NCBI GenBank assembly: GCA_033764445.1
Contig: JANRIZ010000095.1
Location: 1 to 15,640 of the forward strand
Direction of reading: 5' to 3'
DNA from: JANRIZ01 sp033764445
Lineage (GTDB): Bacteria > Verrucomicrobiota > Verrucomicrobiia > JAWXBN01
DNA length: 15,640 nt
A program made the position numbers and the translations under genes. This document shows, one piece after another, positions 1-7,930 of this stretch. A model generated the notes under the pieces. The model was not told the DNA's origin. It ran no database searches and saw only the letters and a list, made by a program, of their open reading frames with translations. The first letter of the stretch is position 1; each line of letters begins with the position of its first letter.

Positions 1-1052
1 TTGGCCACACCGTTGGCGTTTTTTGAACCGCGGGCGGCCTCTTCAAAATAGGCGGCCAGATCGCGGTCGGCCACGAGGACGCTGGCGTTGTATTCGCTGA
101 CATTGTACTCGGCCACATAGCGGACCTTTTTCTGGTGCGGCAGCTCCGGCAGCCGCGCGCGGGAACGTTCCAGAAAATCAGCCGTCCGCACGGGCATCAG
201 GTCGGGCTCGGGGAAATAACGGTAGTCGTGGGCCATCTCCTTGGTCCGCATCAGATGCGTCTGCCCCGAGGCGTCGTCCCATCGGCGGGTTTCCTGCTGG
301 AGTGTTTTACCCTCGTCGTAGAGGGCGGTCTGGCGCTTGATCTCGTAGGCGAGCGCGCGCCGCACCCCCGAAATCGAATTCATGTTCTTGATCTCGATCT
401 TGGTGCCGTATTTCGTTTCGCCTTTCGGACGCAGGGAAATGTTGCAGTCGCAGCGCATCTGCCCCTTTTCCATGTCGGCATCGCTCACATCACCGTACAG
501 CAGGATCTGGCGCAGCGTGCTCAGAAAGGCAAAGGCCTCCTCGGGGGTGGTGATGTCCGCCTCGGTGACAATCTCCATCAGGGGGGTGCCGGCACGGTTG
601 AAATCGATGCCACTGGTTTTGTCGAAATGAAAGGACTTGGCCACGTCCTCCTCCATGTGGATGCGGGTCAGACGCACCTGTTTGGGGCCGGTGATCTCCT
701 TCTGCACATCCTTCGGGTAACATTCCCGGACCAGGTCCACGTGGCCCCCCACACAGATCGGACGGTCGTACTGGGTGATCTGAAAGTTCTTGGGCATGTC
801 CGGGTAGAAATAATGTTTCCGGTCAAACTTGCAGGTCTCGGCAATGCGACAGTTGACCATCAGCCCGGTCAGGGAAATGGTTTCCAATGCAAAAAGATTC
901 GGCGAGGGCAGGGCCCCGGGCAGGCCCAGACAGACCGGGCAGGTGTGTGTGTTGGGCGGAGCCCCATACTCGCTTTTGCAACCGCAAAACATTTTGGTGC
1001 GGGTCTTGAGCTGAACGTGGACTTCCAGTCCGATGGTCACTTCGTATGGCAT
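1..1052 (-). CDS. gatB: Aspartyl/glutamyl-tRNA(Asn/Gln) amidotransferase subunit B, C-terminal part outside window
   Basis: GatB is the tRNA-binding and kinase subunit of the GatCAB complex, which converts Glu-tRNA(Gln) or Asp-tRNA(Asn) to the amide form in the cytoplasm. I translated the reverse strand from the ATG at 1052: 350 codons stay open to the left edge. Family landmarks seen are VTIGLEVHVQLKT at residues 5-17, a zinc-type cysteine set C23, C25, C38, C41 (FCGC...CPVC), and later the FDRKHYFYPDMPKNFQ block and the ITQYDRPI block. GatB is usually about 480 residues, so about 130 C-terminal residues (the YqeY-like tail) lie outside. The start is the only ATG next to the conserved N-terminus; the upstream ribosome-binding site is weak. 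It is divergent from the plus-strand operon starting at 1173. Nothing looks unusual. Confidence 0.97.
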   Translation of the reverse strand, partial: MPYEVTIGLEVHVQLKTRTKMFCGCKSEYGAPPNTHTCPVCLGLPGALPSPNLFALETISLTGLMVNCRIAETCKFDRKHYFYPDMPKNFQITQYDRPICVGGHVDLVRECYPKDVQKEITGPKQVRLTRIHMEEDVAKSFHFDKTSGIDFNRAGTPLMEIVTEADITTPEEAFAFLSTLRQILLYGDVSDADMEKGQMRCDCNISLRPKGETKYGTKIEIKNMNSISGVRRALAYEIKRQTALYDEGKTLQQETRRWDDASGQTHLMRTKEMAHDYRYFPEPDLMPVRTADFLERSRARLPELPHQKKVRYVAEYNVSEYNASVLVADRDLAAYFEEAARGSKNANGVA

Positions 1053-1172
1053 GGCACTTCCCGGCCTACAGAAATCCGTCCCGGCTGGAAAGCCTATTTT
1101 TCCGGGCGGCTGACAACGGACCCCGGAGGAAAACCTTGCCTCCGCCCCGGCAAAAGATAGCATCGGCACGCT

Positions 1173-1949
1173 GTGAAAGTTGCGATCATCATCCTGTGTT
1201 CGGTTGTGGGGCTGCTTATGGTGGCCGTGGGTGTGCTGGGCTTCAAGGTCTATGCCCTGTCCCTGATCAGCCTCGACCAGGCCTCCAAGTTCCAAAACAT
1301 CCAGAAGGTCTCCACAGAGGAGGTCCAGAAGGAGTTCGCCGCCAAGGAAGCCTCCGACGCGGCCACGCGCACCTTCATGCAGGCTTTCTCCACGGCTGAC
1401 AATGCGCTCAAGGCCGAAATTCAGGCCAAGGACCGGCTCACGCCCGAGTCCTTTGAGACGGTCTTTCACCAGTCCTTTGAGGGGTTTAATGCCGGCATCC
1501 GCATGGCCGAACAGGCTGCCGCCAAATATCCGGACACCTTCTACGGTCAGCAACTGGCCACCCAGGGACTGATTCTGGAGGGGCAGAACTACCCGATACC
1601 GGCCCTGCGCCAGAACCGCGACCTGGTCCTCCAGCGCTTCATGGAAAATCGCGGGGTGGCCGTGGCCTTCCTCACCCGCAACGAATGCAAGCTCATCGAC
1701 AACGCCATCAGCCAGGCCCTTCAGGAGGGCAGGGTCACCATGGGCACGGATCCGACCTGGGAACAGATTCAGCCCTACTTCCGGCCCGACGGACGCCTGG
1801 CCTCCAGCGGGGGCAATGACATTCTGGGAAATCCCTTCACGCTCACGACTCTCCGTCCGGACCGGTCCAACGTGAGGATTTCCAAAAAAACACGCGACCT
1901 TTTCAAAGAGGCAAAATTCGATTGGGGCCAGTACGCCCCGGAGGAATGA
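1173..1949 (+). CDS. Membrane-anchored conserved hypothetical protein
   Basis: Function unknown. The 258-residue product begins with a hydrophobic helix at about residues 4-27 and no cleavage site is obvious, so it is probably an inner-membrane-anchored protein with a periplasmic body. The body is predicted largely helical and rich in Ala, Gln and Glu. Near the C-terminus (about 214-222) is a GGNDILGNPF motif followed by VRISKKT and a tail with WGQYAPE. This resembles the DxWGNPY-type C-terminus of type II pseudopilins and of verrucomicrobial hypothetical proteins; that resemblance is from memory. The GTG start is supported because an in-frame TAG lies just upstream at 1158-1160. Its stop lies 4 nt before the next ATG, so it is very likely co-translated with the dGTPase gene. 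Confidence 0.8.
   Translation: MKVAIIILCSVVGLLMVAVGVLGFKVYALSLISLDQASKFQNIQKVSTEEVQKEFAAKEASDAATRTFMQAFSTADNALKAEIQAKDRLTPESFETVFHQSFEGFNAGIRMAEQAAAKYPDTFYGQQLATQGLILEGQNYPIPALRQNRDLVLQRFMENRGVAVAFLTRNECKLIDNAISQALQEGRVTMGTDPTWEQIQPYFRPDGRLASSGGNDILGNPFTLTTLRPDRSNVRISKKTRDLFKEAKFDWGQYAPEE
1940..1945 (+). promoter_or_regulatory. Shine-Dalgarno site of the dGTPase-like gene
   Basis: GGAGGA lies inside the last codons of the upstream gene, 8 nt before the ATG at 1954. It fixes the start of the dNTPase gene and implies translational coupling to the preceding membrane protein. It is one of the few clear SD sequences in the window. Confidence 0.7.
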
Positions 1950-1953
1950 CCCC

Positions 1954-3120
1954 ATGCTGCAACAACGTCTCGACGTGGAAACCCTGGAAGCCTGCTGTCT
2001 GGCCCCCTACGCCCAACTCAGCGCCCTCTCCCGTGGCCGGGAGCACCCGGAGCCCAGACACGAACTGCGCACGGAATTCCAGCGCGACCGCGCCCGCATC
2101 ATCCACAGCGCGGCCTTCCGCCGTCTGGAATACAAAACCCAGGTCTTCCTCAATGGCACCGGCGACCATCTCCGCACCCGCCTGACCCACACGATGGAGG
2201 TGGCCAGCATCAGCCGCACCATCGCCCGCGCCCTGGGGGCCAATGAGGACCTCGCCGAATGCATCGCCCTGGCCCACGATCTGGGCCACTCCCCCTTCGG
2301 CCATGCGGGGGAACGGATGCTCAATTCCCTGATGAAGGGGTTTGGCGGATTTGACCACAACCTCCAGAGTCTGCGCATCGTCGAGGAAATCGAACAGAAA
2401 TACCCGGGCTTCAACGGACTGAACCTCTCCTGGGAGGTCCGCGAGGGTCTGGTCAAACACGAGACGGCCTACGACACCCCGGATTACAAAAATAAAAAAT
2501 ATTTCCACTTTCCCCGCTCCTCCCTCGAGGCCCAGATCGCCAATCTCGCCGATGAAATCGCCTACTACAGCCACGACCTGGAGGACGGTCTGGAATCCGG
2601 CCTCCTCGATGAAAAGGAGCTGCACAAAGTCGCCCTCTGGCGCCAGGCCTCCGAAACGGTCCGCAAACTGGCCCCGAAAATCCCCGCCAAACGCCGCGCC
2701 TCCTACATCATCCGCACCCTCATCGACCGCGAGGTCATGGATGTGATCGGCCACTCGGCCGGACTCATCTCCGCCGCCGGGGTCCTCTACACCGATGAGG
2801 TCCGCCAGCACAAATCCAATTTGATCCACTACAGCCCGGCCCTGGCCAGGCTCAACATCCAGCTCCGCAAACATCTCTACACAAAGCTCTACTTCCACCC
2901 GGAGGTCCGCAAGGTCCATGACCACACCTGCCGCATCATGAGGGAACTTTTCATGCACTACATCAAAAACCCGCGGCTCATCGGACGCCAGTCGGCGGGG
3001 CGGATCAGCAAAAACGGACTGTACCGGGCTGTCTGCGACTACGTCTCGGGCATGACCGACCGCTACCTGATCGAACAGTACGAAACCCTCTTCAAAACCA
3101 ACACCGGCCTGAAAATCTGA
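1954..3120 (+). CDS. dgt: Deoxyguanosinetriphosphate triphosphohydrolase-like protein (HD domain)
   Basis: This is an HD-superfamily dNTP triphosphohydrolase, which cleaves a dNTP to the deoxynucleoside plus tripolyphosphate and helps control dNTP pools. The 388-residue protein has the family N-terminus (FQRDRARIIHSAAFRRLEYKTQVF, residues 42-65), then RLTHT with H79, the HDLGHSPFGH block at 108-117 giving H108 and D109, and ADEIAYYSHDLED with D200. These are the expected HD metal ligands. Length fits the shorter type-2 (dGTPase-like) family rather than the roughly 505-residue E. coli Dgt, so the substrate may be broader than dGTP. Start chosen at the ATG after a good GGAGGA. It lies second in a five-gene plus-strand run; AraB follows after 24 nt. 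Some members of this superfamily limit phage, but here the context is housekeeping. Confidence 0.93.
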   Translation: MLQQRLDVETLEACCLAPYAQLSALSRGREHPEPRHELRTEFQRDRARIIHSAAFRRLEYKTQVFLNGTGDHLRTRLTHTMEVASISRTIARALGANEDLAECIALAHDLGHSPFGHAGERMLNSLMKGFGGFDHNLQSLRIVEEIEQKYPGFNGLNLSWEVREGLVKHETAYDTPDYKNKKYFHFPRSSLEAQIANLADEIAYYSHDLEDGLESGLLDEKELHKVALWRQASETVRKLAPKIPAKRRASYIIRTLIDREVMDVIGHSAGLISAAGVLYTDEVRQHKSNLIHYSPALARLNIQLRKHLYTKLYFHPEVRKVHDHTCRIMRELFMHYIKNPRLIGRQSAGRISKNGLYRAVCDYVSGMTDRYLIEQYETLFKTNTGLKI

Positions 3121-3144
3121 CACGCCGCCCGGAACCTCTCTCCC

Positions 3145-4800
3145 ATGAAACAATACGTCATCGGCATCGACTTCGGCACGCTCTCGGGACGCGCGGTTCT
3201 GGCGGACCCCGCCACGGGGGAAATCCTGGAGTCCTCGGTTTACCACTACAAAAACGGGGTCATCGACAGGTTCCTGCCCGGTGCGTCCACACCCCTGGAG
3301 GCGGATACCGCGCTTCAGGACCCGGATGACTACCTCGATGTCCTCAAATTCACCGTGCCCTGGCTGCTGGAAAAAACCGGCATTTCCCCGGCTCAGATCG
3401 CGGGGGTGGGGGTGGATTTCACCGCCTCCAGCCCCCTGCCCTGCCATGCCGATGGCACGCCCCTGTGCAAGGACCCGCAGTGGCGTCACAATCCCCATGC
3501 CTGGGTCAAGCTCTGGAAACACCATTCCGCCCAGCCCGAGGCCGATGAAATCAACCGACTGGGACGCCAGCGGGGGGAGTTTTTCATCGAAAACTACGGG
3601 GGAAAGTATTCGAGCGAATGGTTCTTCTCCAAATTGCTCCAGGTCCTTCACGACGCGCCGGATCTCTACCGCGCCTGCGACCGATGGATCGAGGCGGGGG
3701 ATTGGATTGTCTGGAAACTCACCGGCCACGAGGTCCGCTCCCAGTGTTTTGCCGGCTACAAGGGAATGTGGGTCAATGCCTACGGCGACGGCTGGGCCTT
3801 CCCCCACCCGGATTTTTTCCTGGGTCTCTCCCCCGGCCTCGTCGATCTCTACGACCGCAAATTGAGCATGAAGCTCCATCCACTGGGAACGGTGGCGGGC
3901 CACCTCTGCCATGAGGCCGCTCATCTGACAGGTCTTCGCGAGGGCACCCCCGTGGCCGTGGGTGTGATCGATGCCCATGCGGCGGTGCCCGCCTGCGGGG
4001 TCGGCGGACCGGGCAAAATGGTCATGATCATGGGCACCTCCACCTGCAACATGCTCCTGACGGATTCCTACCGGCCCGTCGAGGGCATCTGTGGCGCGGT
4101 CCACAACGGCATCCTGCCGGGTTGCTGGGGATACGAGGCGGGCCAATCCGCCGCGGGAGACATGCTCGGTTGGTTCGTCGAAAACGGGGTCCCGGAGTCC
4201 TTCGCACAAAAGGCCCGGGCGCAGGGTCTGGACCTGCACTCGGCACTCACCCGCGACGCGTCCGCACTCCGCCCGGGCCAGAGCGGGCTGCTGGCCTTGG
4301 ATTGGTGGAATGGAAACCGGTCCACACTGGTGGATGCGGGTCTGACGGGCTGTCTTTTTGGGTTGAAACTTTCGACCTCCCCGCCGGAAATCTACCGCGC
4401 CCTGGTCGAGGCCACGGCCTTCGGCCAGCACCGCATCTTCGATGCGTTTGAATCATCGGGAATTCCCATCAACGAGGTGTACGCCTGCGGGGGGCTCACC
4501 CAGAACAGGTGGCTGATGCAGGCCTACGCGGATATCCTCGGGCGTCCGATCTTCACCGCGGCCACCGAACACGCCACGGCACTCGGGTCGGCCATCCACG
4601 CGGCGGTGGCCTGCGGCCTGCACCGGGATTTTCCCGCCGCCATCGATGCCATGTCCTCGCTGAACCCGGACCCCTTCATCCCCGACTTCCACCGTCACGC
4701 CCGCTATGCGGAAATCTACCGGGAATACTCCGTTCTCTACGACCTCCTGGGCCGCCACCAGCTGCCCACCCTCGGCCAGTTGCGCCGTCTTTCGGAATAA
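3145..4800 (+). CDS. araB: Ribulokinase (FGGY carbohydrate kinase)
   Basis: AraB phosphorylates L-ribulose to L-ribulose 5-phosphate with ATP in the isomerase route of L-arabinose use. The 551-residue length matches AraB (about 550-570) rather than most FGGY kinases (about 490-500). Visible landmarks are GIDFGTLSGRAVL at 7-19 (phosphate 1 loop), GVGVDFTAS at 87-95, ENYGGKYSSEWFFSKLLQ at 149-166, GVIDAHAAVPA at 273-283 with D276 as the expected catalytic base, MGTSTCNML at 296-304 and ACGGLTQN at 447-454 (ATP-binding region). No araA, araD or araC gene is in the window. The SMP-30 gene follows after 6 nt, so the two are probably co-expressed. A related pentulose substrate cannot be excluded from sequence alone. 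Confidence 0.93.
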   Translation: MKQYVIGIDFGTLSGRAVLADPATGEILESSVYHYKNGVIDRFLPGASTPLEADTALQDPDDYLDVLKFTVPWLLEKTGISPAQIAGVGVDFTASSPLPCHADGTPLCKDPQWRHNPHAWVKLWKHHSAQPEADEINRLGRQRGEFFIENYGGKYSSEWFFSKLLQVLHDAPDLYRACDRWIEAGDWIVWKLTGHEVRSQCFAGYKGMWVNAYGDGWAFPHPDFFLGLSPGLVDLYDRKLSMKLHPLGTVAGHLCHEAAHLTGLREGTPVAVGVIDAHAAVPACGVGGPGKMVMIMGTSTCNMLLTDSYRPVEGICGAVHNGILPGCWGYEAGQSAAGDMLGWFVENGVPESFAQKARAQGLDLHSALTRDASALRPGQSGLLALDWWNGNRSTLVDAGLTGCLFGLKLSTSPPEIYRALVEATAFGQHRIFDAFESSGIPINEVYACGGLTQNRWLMQAYADILGRPIFTAATEHATALGSAIHAAVACGLHRDFPAAIDAMSSLNPDPFIPDFHRHARYAEIYREYSVLYDLLGRHQLPTLGQLRRLSE

Positions 4801-4806
4801 CCCGCC

Positions 4807-5676
4807 ATGCATGCCACCGAACTCCATCGCGCGGCGGCCTCCCTGGGTGAAGGGGCCCTCTGGGACGATCGCGCCGCTCGTCTTTTGTGGGTGGATATTC
4901 TCCGGGGCGAGGTCCACTCGTTTGACCCGGCCACGGGACGTGACTCCTGCCTGCGTCTGGGGGAGCCGGTCGGCACAGTCGTCCCCCACGCGGACGGAGG
5001 ATGGGTCGTCGCCCGCAAGACCGACATCATCCATCTGGACCCGGTGACCACCCGGATCACCCGTCTGGCCGACCCGCAGGACATCCCCTCGCACTCCCGC
5101 TGGAATGACGGCAAATGTGATCCCTCCGGAAGGCTCTGGGTGGGAACTCTCTCGGCTCTCCCCGGCACCCCGCCGGTATCCGCCCTCTACCGGGTGGATT
5201 TGGATGGAAAAATCAATGCCCTGATCCCCCGGGTCCGGATTTCCAACGGGCTGGCCTGGAGTGCCGATGCCACCAAAATGTATTACATCGATTCGCTCCG
5301 GCGGTCGGTCGATGTCTTCGATTTCCAGAACGGGTCGGGACGCATTTTCAATCGCCGCGTGCTGGCGGATACCCGCCCCTGGCCGGGGGTCCCGGATGGA
5401 ATGGCCATCGATGCGGAGGGTCATCTGTGGGTGGCCTTTTACGGCGGCCACGCGGTCCTCCGCTTCGACGGGATCACGGGAAAATTGTCCGGACGCGTGG
5501 AGGTGCCGACGGCCTGTGTCACCTCCTGCGCCCTGGGGGGGCCGGATTTTCAAACCCTCTTCATCACCACCGCCCGCGGGGAGGAACCGGACGCGGCCCA
5601 CGGCGGCCATCTCTTCGCCGGGCGCGTCCCGGTCCCGGGGCTGCCCTGTCACCGGGCCGCAATCAGGCTTTCATGA
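4807..5676 (+). CDS. SMP-30/gluconolactonase/LRE family protein, probable sugar lactonase
   Basis: This is a six-bladed beta-propeller of the regucalcin/gluconolactonase family; members usually hydrolyse sugar-acid lactones with a divalent metal. The 289-residue length is typical. Metal-site residues are visible at E15 in LGEGALWD, N147 in ISNGLAWS and D197 in PDGMAID; N100 and D101 in RWNDGKCDP match the substrate-side Asn and Asp. It ends with the common VPVPGLP tail. It starts 6 nt after araB and its stop overlaps the next start (ATGA at 5673-5676), so it is tightly coupled on both sides. Next to AraB, an L-arabinonolactonase-type or other pentonolactonase role is plausible but not shown. 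Confidence 0.9.
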   Translation: MHATELHRAAASLGEGALWDDRAARLLWVDILRGEVHSFDPATGRDSCLRLGEPVGTVVPHADGGWVVARKTDIIHLDPVTTRITRLADPQDIPSHSRWNDGKCDPSGRLWVGTLSALPGTPPVSALYRVDLDGKINALIPRVRISNGLAWSADATKMYYIDSLRRSVDVFDFQNGSGRIFNRRVLADTRPWPGVPDGMAIDAEGHLWVAFYGGHAVLRFDGITGKLSGRVEVPTACVTSCALGGPDFQTLFITTARGEEPDAAHGGHLFAGRVPVPGLPCHRAAIRLS

Positions 5677-6308
5677 ATCCTTCCCGCAAACGCACCGGCA
5701 TTTTGCTCTTTGACGAGGTCGAGGTCCTGGATTTCTGCGGACCTTTCGAGGTTTTTTCGGTCACACGCCTCCATCCCGAAAAACGCCGGGAGGAGGCCTC
5801 CCCCTTCGAGGTGTTTCTGGTGTCGGAACGCGGCGGAAAAATCACCGCCACGGGCGGATTAAAAGTGGAGTCCGATCATTCTTTTGCCTCCTGTCCCCCA
5901 CTGGACATTCTGGTCGTCCCGGGCGGATGGGGGACCCGGGCCCTGGCCTTGCACGAACCGCTCCTGCAATGGATCCGGTCCCGGGCCGTAGCGGTTGAGA
6001 CTCTGGCCTCGGTCTGCACGGGCTCGCTCCTGTTGGCCGCCGCCGGGCTGCTCGAAGGCCGTCGCGCCACCACCCACTGGCAGTCGCTCGACCGCATGCG
6101 CGACTCCTTTCCGAACGTCCGCGTCAGCCGCGGGGAACAGGTCGTCGAGGATGGTTCAATCCTGACTTCCGCGGGCATCTCGGCGGGGATCGACATGGCC
6201 CTCCGTCTGGTCACCCGCGAGTTCGGGGAGGAGGTCGCCCGCGCGACGGCCCGCTACATGGAATATCCCTTTCCCGAATCCAACGCCCGCCGCATCCGCA
6301 TCGACTGA
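5673..6308 (+). CDS. DJ-1/PfpI superfamily protein (isonitrile hydratase-like)
   Basis: This is a single-domain class I glutamine-amidotransferase-like (DJ-1/PfpI) protein of 211 residues. The N-terminus GILLFDEVEVLDFCGPFEVF (9-28) and VVPGGWG (81-87) are typical. The nucleophile-elbow cysteine is C115 in SVCTGSLLLAAAGLL, followed by GRRATTHWQSLD. This pattern is shared by isonitrile hydratases and by the sensor half of GATase1-AraC regulators. No C-terminal AraC helix-turn-helix is present, so it is the stand-alone form. The reading frame is open well upstream, but the ATG at 5673 overlaps the previous stop and places the conserved N-terminus correctly. It is last in the plus-strand run and convergent with the BluB-methyltransferase gene. 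Its substrate is unknown. Confidence 0.9.
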   Translation: MNPSRKRTGILLFDEVEVLDFCGPFEVFSVTRLHPEKRREEASPFEVFLVSERGGKITATGGLKVESDHSFASCPPLDILVVPGGWGTRALALHEPLLQWIRSRAVAVETLASVCTGSLLLAAAGLLEGRRATTHWQSLDRMRDSFPNVRVSRGEQVVEDGSILTSAGISAGIDMALRLVTREFGEEVARATARYMEYPFPESNARRIRID

Positions 6309-6333
6309 CCCGTTCCCCTCCGGACCGTGTTCT

Positions 6334-7755
6334 TCACCCCGCCCCCTTGAGGGCCACCAGCGTCAGCCGGGACCAGGACCACACGGTTTTTCCGTCCTCC
6401 TCGCCCAGCCGCATGATCTCACGCACCCGCGGTGAGGCTTCACGGACCAGTCTCAAAACCTCCTCCCGGTTTCCGTCCGGGGTCGCCGCGGTTTCAAAAT
6501 ACCATTGCAAATCGGGCTGCCGGAAAGGATGCAGCTCACTGAGCAACACCTTCAAACCGGCGGCTCCACAGATCTCCGCCCAGCGGCGCGGTGTCAGAAA
6601 CCGGTGGTGGCTCGGGTCCCGCCACTTCTCGACCTGGTGCAGCCATTCCTCGGTCTCGGGTTCATCGTCGGGGACGGACCCGTCAATGAGCAGAAAATGG
6701 CCGCCGGGTCTCAGGACCCGGCAGGTTTCACGCACAAACTCTTCCGGGGAACTGAAGTGATGCGCGGCCACCCGGCAGGTGACCAGATCAAACCCCCCGT
6801 CGGCGTACGGCAGGCTCTCGGCGGCATGTTGCCGCGTTTCCACGGTCAACCCGCGTTCCGCCGCCAGAGCGGCCGCCCTGGCGAGCATGCCGGGGGCCAG
6901 ATCGGCAAGGGTGACCCTGTACCCACAGGCTGCCAGCAGCAATCCCGTATGGCCTCCCCCGGTGGCGACATCCAGGGCGGTGGCCCCGGGCCGGAACGGG
7001 ATCGTCTTGAGCGCCTGCGCCACATCCTCCACATTTTCGAGAATGTGCCCCTTTCCATACCGGCTGCTCTGACGGTCAAATTGCTCCTGCGCGGCCCGCT
7101 GCACGGGGTCCAGACCCGGCCACCGCTCCTCGAAGACACAATCCCCCAACGCGTCGCGTCCCTTCCAGCCGGCTGTTTCCAGCATGGGTCTTTCCTCAAA
7201 TTGTTCCGCAATCCCCACGCACAGCCACGCGACCAGCTCGGTCCGCTCCGGCAGCCCGAGCAGGGTCTCGACCTCCTTTCGCCGCAAAATGCTCACCCAG
7301 CCGACACCCACGCCCTCGGCCCGCGCGGCGAGCCACAGGTTCCCGATGGCCAGACACACGCTGTCCCGGATCGTCTGGGGCATGGGCCCGGCCCCGAGCA
7401 CAAATTCCCCCGGATCCCGGCACACCACGGCGATATTCAGGGACGATTCCAATATCCCCTCCAGCTTGAGCGAATCGTACAGGTTCCGCCTCGGCTCCTC
7501 GGCAATCTGCGCGGACTGCCCGGCATTGACGTCCTCAAAGAGCGCCCGCACTTTGCGGCGGGTTTCCATCGAACGCACGAGGATAAAACGCCAGGGCTGA
7601 GAAAACCCGACAGAGGGGGCCGCATGCGCCGCCTCCAAAATGCGCCACAGGGTCTGCGCGGGTATCTCACCGGGCACAAACCGGCGCACATCCCGCCGGG
7701 TCCGGATCACCCGGTAAAAAATCTCCCGCTCCTCGGCGGTGAATGCATCGTTCAT
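6334..7755 (-). CDS. BluB-type 5,6-dimethylbenzimidazole synthase fused to a SAM-dependent methyltransferase
   Basis: The protein has 473 residues and two domains. Residues about 6-212 match BluB, the nitroreductase-fold enzyme that uses oxygen to cut reduced FMN into 5,6-dimethylbenzimidazole, the lower ligand of vitamin B12. Landmarks are RTRRDVRRF (18-26), APSVGFSQPWRFILVR (46-61), LKLEGILES (96-104) and EGVGVGWVSIL (148-157). D22 and S155 fall where Asp32 and Ser167 of the Sinorhizobium enzyme are expected. Residues about 222-473 form a class I (Methyltransf_11/UbiE-like) methyltransferase: QFDRQSSRYGKGHI, motif I LDVATGGGHTG (261-271), LPYADGGFDLVTCRVAAHHF and a VLRPGGHFLLID strand. I translated one uninterrupted frame. 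The start is the ATG at 7755 rather than a TTG 24 nt upstream. No other cobalamin gene or riboswitch is nearby. Confidence 0.88.
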   Translation of the reverse strand: MNDAFTAEEREIFYRVIRTRRDVRRFVPGEIPAQTLWRILEAAHAAPSVGFSQPWRFILVRSMETRRKVRALFEDVNAGQSAQIAEEPRRNLYDSLKLEGILESSLNIAVVCRDPGEFVLGAGPMPQTIRDSVCLAIGNLWLAARAEGVGVGWVSILRRKEVETLLGLPERTELVAWLCVGIAEQFEERPMLETAGWKGRDALGDCVFEERWPGLDPVQRAAQEQFDRQSSRYGKGHILENVEDVAQALKTIPFRPGATALDVATGGGHTGLLLAACGYRVTLADLAPGMLARAAALAAERGLTVETRQHAAESLPYADGGFDLVTCRVAAHHFSSPEEFVRETCRVLRPGGHFLLIDGSVPDDEPETEEWLHQVEKWRDPSHHRFLTPRRWAEICGAAGLKVLLSELHPFRQPDLQWYFETAATPDGNREEVLRLVREASPRVREIMRLGEEDGKTVWSWSRLTLVALKGAG

Positions 7756-7813
7756 GTTCGCACGGAATCCTATGCCCAAAACGCGGAAGAGGAAATACAG
7801 AAACTTGCTCCAT

Positions 7814-7841
7814 TTGATATGTGCTCATTCAAGAATATATT
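7814..7841 (+). promoter_or_regulatory. Candidate sigma70-type promoter of the ATPase/TOPRIM-like pair
   Basis: TTGATA at 7814-7819 (5 of 6 to TTGACA) and TATATT at 7836-7841 (5 of 6 to TATAAT) are separated by 16 bp. They lie about 90 nt upstream of the ATG at 7931, in the AT-rich gap behind the divergent BluB gene. AT-rich sequence raises the chance of a coincidental match. Confidence 0.45.
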
Positions 7842-7930
7842 CCAAACACGCCTTGCAAACAGACGATAAAATGTCATCTTGGATGTCTGACCATTTCAAT
7901 TCCCGATCAAAAAAAACGTCCCTCTAGTCC

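Noticed and set aside
135..1160. A 341-codon plus-strand open frame
   Set aside because: It is antisense to gatB, whose conserved motifs are read on the minus strand.
1053..1172. Promoters in the gap between gatB and the plus-strand operon
   Set aside because: I looked for -35/-10 pairs on both strands and found none better than chance in this GC-rich sequence, though promoters must be near.
1903..4431. An 842-codon open frame on the minus strand
   Set aside because: It lies opposite dgt and araB, both with clear family motifs. Its product has no recognisable motif and is a by-product of GC-rich codon use.
4453..5652. A 399-codon minus-strand open frame
   Set aside because: It is antisense to the end of araB and the SMP-30 gene. 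Gly/Asp/Val-rich low-complexity translation, no motif.
7756..7779. TTG start adding eight residues to the BluB fusion
   Set aside because: The downstream ATG at 7755 is the stronger codon and places the conserved FTAEER start normally. Neither site has a clear Shine-Dalgarno.
6505..7869. A 454-codon plus-strand open frame
   Set aside because: It is antisense to the BluB-methyltransferase gene, which carries all the family motifs.
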